Source of the DNA: Limosilactobacillus avistercoris
GTDB lineage: Bacteria > Bacillota > Bacilli > Lactobacillales > Lactobacillaceae
Length of the DNA stretch: 42,327 nucleotides
Reading direction: 5' to 3'
NCBI RefSeq assembly: GCF_014836425.1
Contig: NZ_JACSQW010000016.1
Span: forward strand, 1-42,327
Part shown: positions 30,107-37,511 of the stretch, piece by piece
Layout: every line of letters starts with the position of its first letter
Position numbering within the stretch: position 1 is the stretch's first letter
Translations under genes and position numbers: made by a program
The notes under the pieces: generated by a model
What the model was told of the DNA's origin: nothing
Databases searched by the model: none
Seen by the model: only the letters and a program-made list of their open reading frames with translations

Positions 30107-31936
30107 CTACAAACTATTGCCCACAAACTGGCTGTTATAGAGATCCGCATAGAAACCATTCTTCTTCATTAATGATTCATGGTTCCCGGTTTCAAGAATA
30201 TGACCATGGTTAAGAACAATAATCTTATCAGCGTTGCGAATTGTCGATAATCGGTGAGCAACAACAAAACTCGTCCGGCCCTTTTGCAATTCATCCATTG
30301 CTTTTTGAATCAACTCTTCAGTCCGTGTATCAACGGAACTGGTTGCCTCATCAAGGATTAATATTTCTGGGTTTGCCAAGAAGGCACGAGCAATTGTCAA
30401 TAATTGTCGTTGCCCCTGTGAAATATTAGAGGCTGATTCATCCAGAATAGTGTTGTATCCATCTGGCAGCTCCCGAATAAAGTTATCTGCATGAGCCATT
30501 TTAGCAGCTTGATAGACTTTATCATCACTGGCATCATTTCGACCATACTTGATGTTATCAAAAATTGTTCCCGTAAACAGCCAAGTGTCCTGGAGAACCA
30601 TTGCAATATGACTTCGTAACTCATCCCGTGACATCGACTTGGTATCCTGCCCATCAAGGTAAATCTTACCGTTTTTAACTTCATAGAACCGTTCCAAGAG
30701 GTTAATAATCGTTGTCTTTCCGGCACCGGTAGGACCAACAATTGCCACCATTTCGTTTGGCATTGCTTTAAGGTTGAAGTTTTCAATTAATGGTTCATCA
30801 GTATAACTAAAATCTACGTTAGCAAACTCAATCTTCGGCAATGGCTTTTCATCAATTGGGGTTGGATCCGCATCAGAAGGAAGTAATTCAGGAGCATCAA
30901 GCACCTCAAAGATCCGTTCTGCAGAAGCAATCGTTTGTTGAATCGTACTACTCAAGTTTGCAATCTGAGTAATCGGTTGGGAAAACTGATTAGTATATTG
31001 AAGGAATGCTTGAACATTACCAAGAGTGATCTGACCATGGATCACCTCAATTGCCCCCACAACTGCAACCATCAGATAGCCTAAATTCCGGACAAAGTTC
31101 ATTAATGGGAAAATCAAGATTGAGAAGAACTGGGCCTTCCAGGCAGCCGCGTAATAATTATGGTTCTTCTTGGCAAATGCTTTTTCTTCATCCTTTTCCT
31201 TATTAAAGGTCTTTACAATTGTGTGGCCAGCATAAACTTCTTCAACTTGGCCGTTAATCTTTCCCAGTTCAGTTTGTTGGTTACTGAAGAGGCGCTGAGC
31301 TGTTGGTGCAACAAAGGCAACAATCAACGCACTAAGTGGAAGTGTAATCAACGCAACTAAGGTTAGCTTCCAGCTGATCGTAATCATCAAGATTAGGACC
31401 CCAACAAAGGTAATAATACTCGTAACAATCTGGATTAAACTTTGCTGGAGTGTTCCTGCAATGTTATCCATATCATTAACCATCCGGCTCATAATATCAC
31501 CATTGCTATGGGTATCATAAAACTTCACCGGAACTCGTCTCATTTTTTCTTTCAAGTCTTCACGAAGGTTATACACAACCTTCTGAGAAATCCGGGTCAT
31601 GATAATTTGCTGAGCAAAGCTAAACAACCCTGAAAAGACATATAACAGGATAACGATTAGGCCAATTTGGAAGATCCGGTGAAAGTCAATCGGGAGGCTT
31701 GTTAAGTGGATGCCGTGTTTCATCTCAGCATAGCCACGCATTATTCCATCATAAATAATTGTAGTGGCCTCCCCTAAAATCTTTGGCGCAAGGATTGATA
31801 AAATAACGGAGACGATCGCCATAATGATTGATACAATTACCCCAATCCACCATGGCTTCAGGTAAGCAAACAGGCGCTTTGTTGTTGGCCAAAAGTGTTG
31901 GGCTTTTTTGACCCTTCCTCGTGGTCCATTATGCAT
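30107..31936 (-). CDS. Heterodimeric ABC exporter, half with the complete catalytic site
   Basis: 609 residues: six-helix membrane domain (about 25-330) and one ATPase domain. Walker A GPTGAGKT, Walker B LILDEATSSVD with the catalytic Glu, and switch histidine in VVAHRLSTI are canonical. The signature motif is changed to ISQGQRQ instead of LSGGQ, as in one half of TM287/288-, LmrCD- or BmrCD-type pairs. Start at the ATG at 31936, nine bases after GGGGG; this overlaps the partner gene end (ATGCATAA). Probably exports drugs or lipid-like compounds; substrate unknown. Confidence 0.9.
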   Translation of the reverse strand: MHNGPRGRVKKAQHFWPTTKRLFAYLKPWWIGVIVSIIMAIVSVILSILAPKILGEATTIIYDGIMRGYAEMKHGIHLTSLPIDFHRIFQIGLIVILLYVFSGLFSFAQQIIMTRISQKVVYNLREDLKEKMRRVPVKFYDTHSNGDIMSRMVNDMDNIAGTLQQSLIQIVTSIITFVGVLILMITISWKLTLVALITLPLSALIVAFVAPTAQRLFSNQQTELGKINGQVEEVYAGHTIVKTFNKEKDEEKAFAKKNHNYYAAAWKAQFFSILIFPLMNFVRNLGYLMVAVVGAIEVIHGQITLGNVQAFLQYTNQFSQPITQIANLSSTIQQTIASAERIFEVLDAPELLPSDADPTPIDEKPLPKIEFANVDFSYTDEPLIENFNLKAMPNEMVAIVGPTGAGKTTIINLLERFYEVKNGKIYLDGQDTKSMSRDELRSHIAMVLQDTWLFTGTIFDNIKYGRNDASDDKVYQAAKMAHADNFIRELPDGYNTILDESASNISQGQRQLLTIARAFLANPEILILDEATSSVDTRTEELIQKAMDELQKGRTSFVVAHRLSTIRNADKIIVLNHGHILETGNHESLMKKNGFYADLYNSQFVGNSL

Positions 31937-33671
31937 TCTGGTCATCCCCCTTTTCAATTTGTGAGTACACAATTTCTTGATATACCGGATTATCCTTCAT
32001 CAATTGTTCATGAGTTCCTTGACCGACAACCTTTCCGTCATCCAACACAATGATCAGATCAGCATCGGCAACGGTTGAAACTCGTTGAGCAACGATCACA
32101 CTCACGGCACTTTGAACCTGCTGATCCTTCTTTAAGGCTTGCCGTAATTCAGCATCAGTCTTGAAATCAAGAGCAGAGAATGAATCGTCAAAGATATAAA
32201 TTGAAGCAGGCTTAATAATTGTCCGGGCAATTGCTAACCGTTGACGTTGCCCACCAGAAAAGTTACTTCCTGATTGCTCAACCTTGGCATCTAAACCACC
32301 AGCTTCCTTAACAAAGTCAGCTGCTTTTGCAATCTCCAAAGCATGCCACATTTCCTTTTCCGTTGCTTGTGGGTTCCCAAATTGAAGGTTTGAACGAATT
32401 GTTCCCGTGAAAAGAATTGCCTTTTGCTGGGTAATCGAAATTACGGAGTGTAATTCCTTTTGACTAAGCTTTTCAGTCTGCACACCATCAACCTTAATTT
32501 CACCACTCTCAATATTAAAGAGACGGGGAATTAAGTTCACCAGTGTCGATTTCCCAGAACCGGTTCCCCCAATAATTGCTAGAGTCTGACCAGCTTTCAC
32601 CTTAAAATTAAGGTTCTCTAATGCTAGTCGTTCAGCCCCAGTATAGCGGAAATTAACGTGATCAAAGCTCAATGAAGCTGGGTGATCCTTTAAAAGGTGT
32701 TCTTGTTCTGCCTTAGGAAGATCTTCAACACTTGGTTGATGTTCCAAAACGGCATTTACCCGTGCCGCAGAAGCTGAAGCCCGGGGAACAAATACAAAGA
32801 CCATTGAGAGCATCATAAAGCTAATCATGATTTGGGTAGCATAAGTCATAAAGGCGATTAGGTTCCCGACTTGCATAGTCATATCAGCAATTAAGCGACT
32901 CCCTAACAAGATAATTCCAACATTAGTTAAACTCAAAATTAAAGTCATTACGGGGAACAGGAAGGATACTAAAGTGAAAGCCTTAATCGCTGTATCAGTA
33001 TAGTCAGCGTTAGCTTTCTTAAATCGTTCCTGTTCACGATTATCTTGACGAAATGCCCGAATTACCCGTACTCCAGTAAGGCCTTCACGGAATATAAGAT
33101 TAATCCGGTCCGTTTTAAACTGAATACTCTTAAACAATGGCACTGCAAAGTACATTACAATCCCAACAACTACCGCTAAAATTGGCAAACTAATCAGAAA
33201 AACCTTTGTCAACCGTGGTTCACGAACATATGCCAAAACACAGGCAGCAACTAGCATAATTGGTGATTGAAGCATCATCCGCAAGACATGCATCATCACA
33301 TTTTGAATCTGCACAATATCATTTGTTGACCGGGTAATCAGTGATGAATCACCAAACTTACTCATATCCCGGCTAGAGAATTTCATTACATGGCTAAATA
33401 CTTGTTTCCGCAACTTTTCACCAACCTGCATTGACTGGGTTGCAGCAAAGTAAACATTACCAGCAGCGGCAGCAACCCCAATTCCAGCAACGATCAGCAT
33501 TAAACCACCGGCATGCCAAATATAACCAAGATCTTGTTTAACAATTCCCTTATTCACTAGATCAGACGTGATCGTTGGTAAGTACAGGTCACAAGCTACC
33601 TGAACCAATAAGAACAGGACTGCTAAGGTCGTTGCCCATTTGACAAAGTTATTTTTAGCAATTTTGATCAA
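31929..33671 (-). CDS. Heterodimeric ABC exporter, half with the degenerate site
   Basis: 580 residues from a TTG at 33671 (GAGGGTG six bases upstream), six membrane segments and an ATPase domain. Walker A GGTGSGKS and signature SGGQRQR are normal, but the catalytic Glu after Walker B is Asp (YIFDDSFSALD) and the switch His is Gln (VIVAQRVSTV). This is the standard non-catalytic half of heterodimeric exporters. The frame is open to 33713, but that part overlaps marR. Co-transcribed with marR and the partner half. Confidence 0.9.
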   Translation of the reverse strand: MIKIAKNNFVKWATTLAVLFLLVQVACDLYLPTITSDLVNKGIVKQDLGYIWHAGGLMLIVAGIGVAAAAGNVYFAATQSMQVGEKLRKQVFSHVMKFSSRDMSKFGDSSLITRSTNDIVQIQNVMMHVLRMMLQSPIMLVAACVLAYVREPRLTKVFLISLPILAVVVGIVMYFAVPLFKSIQFKTDRINLIFREGLTGVRVIRAFRQDNREQERFKKANADYTDTAIKAFTLVSFLFPVMTLILSLTNVGIILLGSRLIADMTMQVGNLIAFMTYATQIMISFMMLSMVFVFVPRASASAARVNAVLEHQPSVEDLPKAEQEHLLKDHPASLSFDHVNFRYTGAERLALENLNFKVKAGQTLAIIGGTGSGKSTLVNLIPRLFNIESGEIKVDGVQTEKLSQKELHSVISITQQKAILFTGTIRSNLQFGNPQATEKEMWHALEIAKAADFVKEAGGLDAKVEQSGSNFSGGQRQRLAIARTIIKPASIYIFDDSFSALDFKTDAELRQALKKDQQVQSAVSVIVAQRVSTVADADLIIVLDDGKVVGQGTHEQLMKDNPVYQEIVYSQIEKGDDQNA

Positions 33672-34140
33672 ATTGTTCACCCTCTTTTTTGTCTTTTGGT
33701 AATTGATCACCATAGTAGTGATGAAGATTTTTCCCCATCATGTTTATTACCTTAATAAAACTTTCCAAGTCGCCCTGGTCAATTCCTGCAAGGAGATGAC
33801 TGCCAAAGCTGTGTCGTTCTTCCACAATCTTTTCGTAGCTTTCTCTTCCCTTTGGTGTTAACCGAACATGAATTATCCGTCGATCATTAGCAAGTCGTTC
33901 TCGTTTAACAAGGTTATCTCGCTCAAGGCGCTCAAGAACCTCACTCAATGACCCCGGCTTAATCTTGGCCATATCCGCAAGTTCACGTTGCGATAAAGGT
34001 CGATCACTTAGCGCTAATATATGAATAATCCGTCCCCGACCAAGAAACATCCCCGAATTTTTGGTATTTTTCATCGATAAATTGTGCATCTGCCTGATTA
34101 ACCCAAACAAACGGGGAAAAACTTCATTATCAGTAATCAT
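33655..34140 (-). CDS. MarR-family transcriptional regulator
   Basis: 161 residues with the MarR winged helix: helices around LGRGRIIHILALSDRPLSQRELADMAKIKPGSLSEVLERLERDNLVKRERLANDRRIIHVRLT, where the DxR wing motif (NDRR) is seen. Likely a dimeric repressor of its own operon, which encodes the ABC exporter. I use the ATG at 34140, which has AGGAG eight bases upstream. The frame is open to 34182, but that part crosses the tandem repeats at 34156-34185. Ends inside the next gene. Confidence 0.92.
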   Translation of the reverse strand: MITDNEVFPRLFGLIRQMHNLSMKNTKNSGMFLGRGRIIHILALSDRPLSQRELADMAKIKPGSLSEVLERLERDNLVKRERLANDRRIIHVRLTPKGRESYEKIVEERHSFGSHLLAGIDQGDLESFIKVINMMGKNLHHYYGDQLPKDKKEGEQFDQNC

Positions 34141-34155
34141 CCTTTCATCTCCTAT

Positions 34156-34185
34156 CGTTAGGTACATAACCATTAGGTGCATAAC
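34156..34185 (-). promoter_or_regulatory. Tandem 15-bp repeats before marR, candidate operator
   Basis: On the plus strand CGTTAGGTACATAAC (34156-34170) is followed at once by CATTAGGTGCATAAC (34171-34185), 13 of 15 positions identical. They lie directly upstream of the marR ribosome site, where an auto-repressor would sit. A T/A-rich -10-like region (TTATTATGTAATA on the minus strand) lies just beyond. Confidence 0.6.
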
Positions 34186-34245
34186 TATTACATAATAACG
34201 ATCTTCATAGAAAAAAGCAACGATTAAGATTTAAATTTAAAAAGT

Positions 34246-34288
34246 AAAACTCAGGTAACCCGCCCACGCGAATTCCTGAGTTTTATTT
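34246..34288 (-). terminator. Terminator after the Ser-rich membrane protein gene
   Basis: AAAACTCAGG (34246-34255) pairs with CCTGAGTTTT (34275-34284) around a 19-base loop, right after the stop codon at 34296. On the minus strand the structure ends TTTTACTTTTT. Confidence 0.8.
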
Positions 34289-34295
34289 AGTAATA

Positions 34296-35135
34296 TTATT
34301 GATCACCAATTGTTGGTTGCGTACTAATCGTTGGTTGGTTATTGATAGGGGCACTACTACTTGAGTAGCCACCACCATTACCGCCACCAGTGTATTGGTG
34401 AGATGGAGTATAGCCACCGGAATGTCCGCCACCATGGTAGCTACTTCCGCCGGCATTGTACGAAGTTCCGGAATTATTATTTCCGCCGCCACGGTTACTG
34501 TTACCACTATTATTAGCACTACTGCTTGATGAATGGGATGAACTGTGACTAGATGATGAGCTAGACGAGCTTGATGAACTAGTAACACTAGATGATGAGG
34601 ATGAAGAATTATTATCTTGATCCTTAATCGTAATCGTCTTCTTAAGCTTCTTACTACCACGAGTAGCGATAATATCATACTTTGCAGCGTATTCGAAGTC
34701 ATACTTAAGTGTTACTGGACCATCACTCTTCTTTGGCTTAAAGGTCTTATACACTTTTCCGGTATCATGACCAACAATCTTCACCTTTGTATCCGGTGAA
34801 ACCATAATCTTCATTGGCGCAACACCATCACTGTTTAAGTGGGCCTTCTTCTTATCGAAGTTGATGTAAACCTCATCTGCCTCTTCATCGGTATCATTAG
34901 TGATCGCCTTAGTCTCGGTTATATCATCAGAATCCGACTTTGAGTGATGATCTGCATAAACGGTCCCACCAATACTTCCAACAATAATAAACAACAATAA
35001 CCAGTTAACGAATGCTCGTCCACGACTAACAAAACTGTCACCCCGACGCATCCGCTTAACTTGTCCAACATACTGGATAATTAACAAAATTAACGCAATT
35101 ACCCCAACAATTATAAGTACATTTTTTAAATTCAT
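34296..35135 (-). CDS. Ser/Gly-rich membrane protein of unknown function
   Basis: 279 residues. Two N-terminal membrane segments (5-22 and 42-60) with a basic RMRR loop, then a folded-looking acidic/beta part (about 85-172, EVYINFDKKKAHLNS ... KYDIIATRGSKKLKKTITI), a serine run (177-210, over 25 Ser, with His and Val breaks), and a Gly/Asn/Ser/Tyr-rich tail. The middle segment resembles a small beta-sandwich domain. The tail is probably disordered and outside the membrane. No LPXTG motif or lipobox. I do not recognise a family; a surface or cell-wall linked role is inference. Confidence 0.75.
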   Translation of the reverse strand: MNLKNVLIIVGVIALILLIIQYVGQVKRMRRGDSFVSRGRAFVNWLLLFIIVGSIGGTVYADHHSKSDSDDITETKAITNDTDEEADEVYINFDKKKAHLNSDGVAPMKIMVSPDTKVKIVGHDTGKVYKTFKPKKSDGPVTLKYDFEYAAKYDIIATRGSKKLKKTITIKDQDNNSSSSSSSVTSSSSSSSSSSSHSSSHSSSSSANNSGNSNRGGGNNNSGTSYNAGGSSYHGGGHSGGYTPSHQYTGGGNGGGYSSSSAPINNQPTISTQPTIGDQ

Positions 35136-35254
35136 AATTAAAACACCATTTATTTTTCAAAATTTAAAAATCACACTATCTTAGTGTAACATGTTTGAGC
35201 TAGATCCTTAATCCTTTTTATTAAAATAATTGTTTAACCTGAAAATAAAAAAGA

Positions 35255-35270
35255 TCACCTAATAAGGTGA
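35255..35270 (-). terminator. Terminator for the tRNA-Glu transcript
   Basis: AGATCACCT (35252-35260) and AGGTGACC (35265-35272) form an 8-bp stem with an AATA loop; on the minus strand CTTTTTTATTTT follows. It lies 145 bases downstream of tRNA-Glu and about 120 bases upstream of the Ser-rich gene. Between them, 35271-35414 has no gene; it holds an inverted repeat TTCTAAAA (35319-35326)/TTTTAGAA (35352-35359) around AACCGGTT (35336-35343). Confidence 0.65.
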
Positions 35271-35414
35271 CCATTCTGTGCTGACCTAATTATTTTGACT
35301 CAATTTTAGCTCAATTTCTTCTAAAAATAGGTTTCAACCGGTTTTATCTAATTTTAGAAATGCCTTTATATCAACTGTTTAGCACTATTTAACATTAGAT
35401 GAAACTATCAATAA

Positions 35415-35487
35415 TCACCCGCACGGGGATCGAACCCGTAACTCCGCCTTGAGAGGGCGACGTCTTAACCAATTTGACCAGCGGGCA
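35415..35487 (-). tRNA. tRNA-Glu (anticodon CTC)
   Basis: The minus strand folds as a tRNA: T-arm ACGGG-TTCGATC-CCCGT, anticodon stem TCGCC/GGCGG with seven-base loop CTCTCAA and so anticodon CTC for GAG, and D-arm GTC/GAC with the Glu-like loop. The acceptor stem has five Watson-Crick pairs (CCCGC/GCGGG) and two wobble pairs at the end, so the first base is uncertain by one. CCA is not encoded. Confidence 0.85.
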
Positions 35488-35536
35488 ATAACAATACAAG
35501 AGAAGTATACAGATTTTCGTCCCGATTGTCAATTAT

Positions 35537-35866
35537 TTATTCAAACGATAGCTCTAGTAAATAGACTCCCATCTGGGGAACATGAGAAGTTGTCACCCAA
35601 ACATCATGGTAGTTTTGCTTATCCGCATGTGTTTTAGCAAAAAATTCTTCTAGCAAATCACCATTTTTAGCCACGAAATCATACGAAAGTCGGTTTACCA
35701 TTAAACGGTTATCCGGAAAATAAAAAGAAGCATCAGCGATCTTTAATGAATCTTTGATAAAAATCGAAATAGTATTAATATATTGTGCTTTTTCGCCAAC
35801 TACCAATTCTGGATGATGCTTAATCTTGGTTAATACATAATAAATCGAATCAGAATTACTTGCCAT
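35537..35866 (-). CDS. Hypothetical protein
   Basis: 109 residues, no membrane segment or signal peptide, mixed alpha/beta with the motif FYFPDNRLMVNRLSYDFVAKN and the end GVYLLELSFE. I do not recognise a family. GAGGAGA six bases before the ATG and a normal codon pattern support a real gene. It lies between the two tRNA genes on the same strand, ending 50 bases before tRNA-Glu. Confidence 0.6.
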   Translation of the reverse strand: MASNSDSIYYVLTKIKHHPELVVGEKAQYINTISIFIKDSLKIADASFYFPDNRLMVNRLSYDFVAKNGDLLEEFFAKTHADKQNYHDVWVTTSHVPQMGVYLLELSFE

Positions 35867-35936
35867 TTTCTCTTCTCCTCAGCCTCTCAGAGTATTTTAC
35901 CAAGAAATAAATACTCATAAACATTATAAAATAAAA

Positions 35937-35959
35937 AGGCCCCGAACACTGCGGAGCCT
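35937..35959 (-). terminator. Terminator after tRNA-Gln
   Basis: AGGC-CCG (35937-35944) pairs with CGG-GCCT (35952-35959) with a one-base bulge on each side. The minus strand then reads TTTTTATTTT. It is 8 bases beyond the tRNA-Gln gene. Confidence 0.7.
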
Positions 35960-35966
35960 CAATAAA

Positions 35967-36039
35967 TTGGGCATACTGGTCTCGAACCAGTAAATTATGG
36001 ATTCAGAGTCCACTGCCTTACCAGTTTGGCGAATGCCCA
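35967..36039 (-). tRNA. tRNA-Gln (anticodon CTG)
   Basis: The minus strand forms a full cloverleaf: acceptor TGGGCAT/ATGCCCA (seven pairs, starting with U as in most bacterial tRNA-Gln), anticodon stem GTGGA/TCCAT with loop CTCTGAA, anticodon CTG for CAG. T-arm ACTGG-TTCGAGA-CCAGT. Discriminator A. CCA not encoded. Confidence 0.92.
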
Positions 36040-36116
36040 ATAAGATAACACTAATAATATACACGGGGATTATTAATTAGTCAACTATTTTCTGTGAATC
36101 AACCTAAATAAATACA

Positions 36117-36572
36117 TTAATGACGGTGTTCTTGTAACCAGATTCGCCACTTTGTCATTAAATTAATCCAGGGATGTTTGGTTCCATTATTCCAATAGTC
36201 AACGTCTGCCTTGATTTGTCGCTGTGACCACCGTGAATAATCGTGATGCATAAAATTATAGTCCTGTTCGTCAGTTTGCTTTTGCCAAACCGCCGCCATA
36301 ATAAACTGACTTCGTGTCCGTTGTAAATGCGGATCAACCTTCTCGCAAGCAAATACGTCAATCACCTTTGCCGTGGCGATTGGTGGAATTACCCGATTAT
36401 CTTTAATATACGGACCAACTGGAACATTAATCAAGGCATCCCGCATAACCTCTTGCCAATTCTCCCGTGTTTGATAACGATGTTCTAAACCAGGCTCAAC
36501 ATCATTTGCTAATAGGTAATCTCTCTCCTCGCCCCAACTTAATTTAACATGGAGTTTAAATGCCTTAACCAT
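36117..36572 (-). CDS. Hypothetical protein
   Basis: 151 residues, no membrane segment, Trp/Tyr/His-rich in the last third (MHHDYSRWSQRQIKADVDYWNNGTKHPWINL). The first part reads VKAFKLHVKLSWGEERDYLLANDVEPG. I do not recognise a family. AAGGGGGA before the ATG and ordinary codon use support a real gene. It stands alone, with tRNA-Gln downstream and a divergent protease gene upstream. Confidence 0.6.
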   Translation of the reverse strand: MVKAFKLHVKLSWGEERDYLLANDVEPGLEHRYQTRENWQEVMRDALINVPVGPYIKDNRVIPPIATAKVIDVFACEKVDPHLQRTRSQFIMAAVWQKQTDEQDYNFMHHDYSRWSQRQIKADVDYWNNGTKHPWINLMTKWRIWLQEHRH

Positions 36573-36711
36573 TATGGATTCCCCCTTGCAATATCACTAT
36601 TACCATTTTACCGCAATTTACTGCCACTAGGCATTCCTTAGCAAAAGTTAGTTTAAATAATAGACAAGTTCCCAAAAGTTCACTAGAATTCAGTCAATGG
36701 GAGGTAAATTA

Positions 36712-37446
36712 ATGATGAAGCATTCAAAGTTCTTTCTCCCGCTAATCTACATCGTAATCTTTATCGTGGGAATTTGCTTCTACCAAAGCAACGAAACGGT
36801 TAATTCTGCCGTCAACGTCTTTATCCATGAAGCACAAATCCACACTCAAAATATTATTAACCAGGTTACAGGAAAGAAAACGCCGAAGCCAAAATTAACT
36901 AAAGATACTTCGCAAAAGACAAATAAGAAAACTACCTACTCTAATCCTGTCGGTAAGTGGCCAACTAATTCCGCCACGGTCTACATTGACATCAAAGATC
37001 CTGTGTTATTAAGCGCTGCTAAAACTGCTATTAAAGCCTGGAATGATACTGGTGCCTTTACATTTCACGTGATTCATAATAAAAAGCAGGCTAATATTCT
37101 CTTTACAACAATTAATGATGATAAAAATAGGGCGGCTGGTTTGACAGGAGTCAATATTAATTCTGCTACTCACCTCTTCCTCTATGCCAAAGTGGAGCTT
37201 AATTCTGCTTACCTGTTGAACCCAATCTATGGTTATTCACAACGACGGATTGTTAATACGGCCGAACACGAACTTGGCCACGCGATTGGTCTTCACCATA
37301 CAAATGATATTTCGGTAATGCAGCGAAGTGGTTCAAACTATTCAATCCAACCAGAGGATGTTAAAAATGTCAGGCTCCTATACTCCAAAAAAGAACCCGT
37401 TATTAAGTCGCACCAAGAGCACACTAACTCTTCTCACAATAATTAG
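36712..37446 (+). CDS. Membrane-anchored metzincin-like zinc protease
   Basis: 244 residues. One N-terminal membrane segment (about 6-24), a Lys/Thr-rich linker, then a matrixin-type domain: the zinc motif HELGHAIGLHH (186-196) gives three His ligands and the catalytic Glu, and a Met-turn follows in HTNDISVMQRSG. This is the full zinc signature of metzincins. Expected outside the cell, tethered by the membrane segment. The substrate is unknown; matrixin-like proteins of lactobacilli may process surface proteins or pheromones. Start at 36712 because GGGAGG lies seven bases upstream; an in-frame ATG at 36697 overlaps that site. Confidence 0.88.
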   Translation: MMKHSKFFLPLIYIVIFIVGICFYQSNETVNSAVNVFIHEAQIHTQNIINQVTGKKTPKPKLTKDTSQKTNKKTTYSNPVGKWPTNSATVYIDIKDPVLLSAAKTAIKAWNDTGAFTFHVIHNKKQANILFTTINDDKNRAAGLTGVNINSATHLFLYAKVELNSAYLLNPIYGYSQRRIVNTAEHELGHAIGLHHTNDISVMQRSGSNYSIQPEDVKNVRLLYSKKEPVIKSHQEHTNSSHNN

Positions 37447-37511
37447 CCTCCCTTCAAATATTTCATGCTAAAATAAAATGGTATGTATTTTAAGGAAAGG
37501 GTAATTTATCA

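Noticed and set aside
34283-34702. 139-residue reading frame antiparallel-phase to the Ser-rich gene
   Set aside because: It is in another frame of the low-complexity repeat on the same strand, Val/Leu/His/Arg-rich from repeat translation, with no ribosome site.
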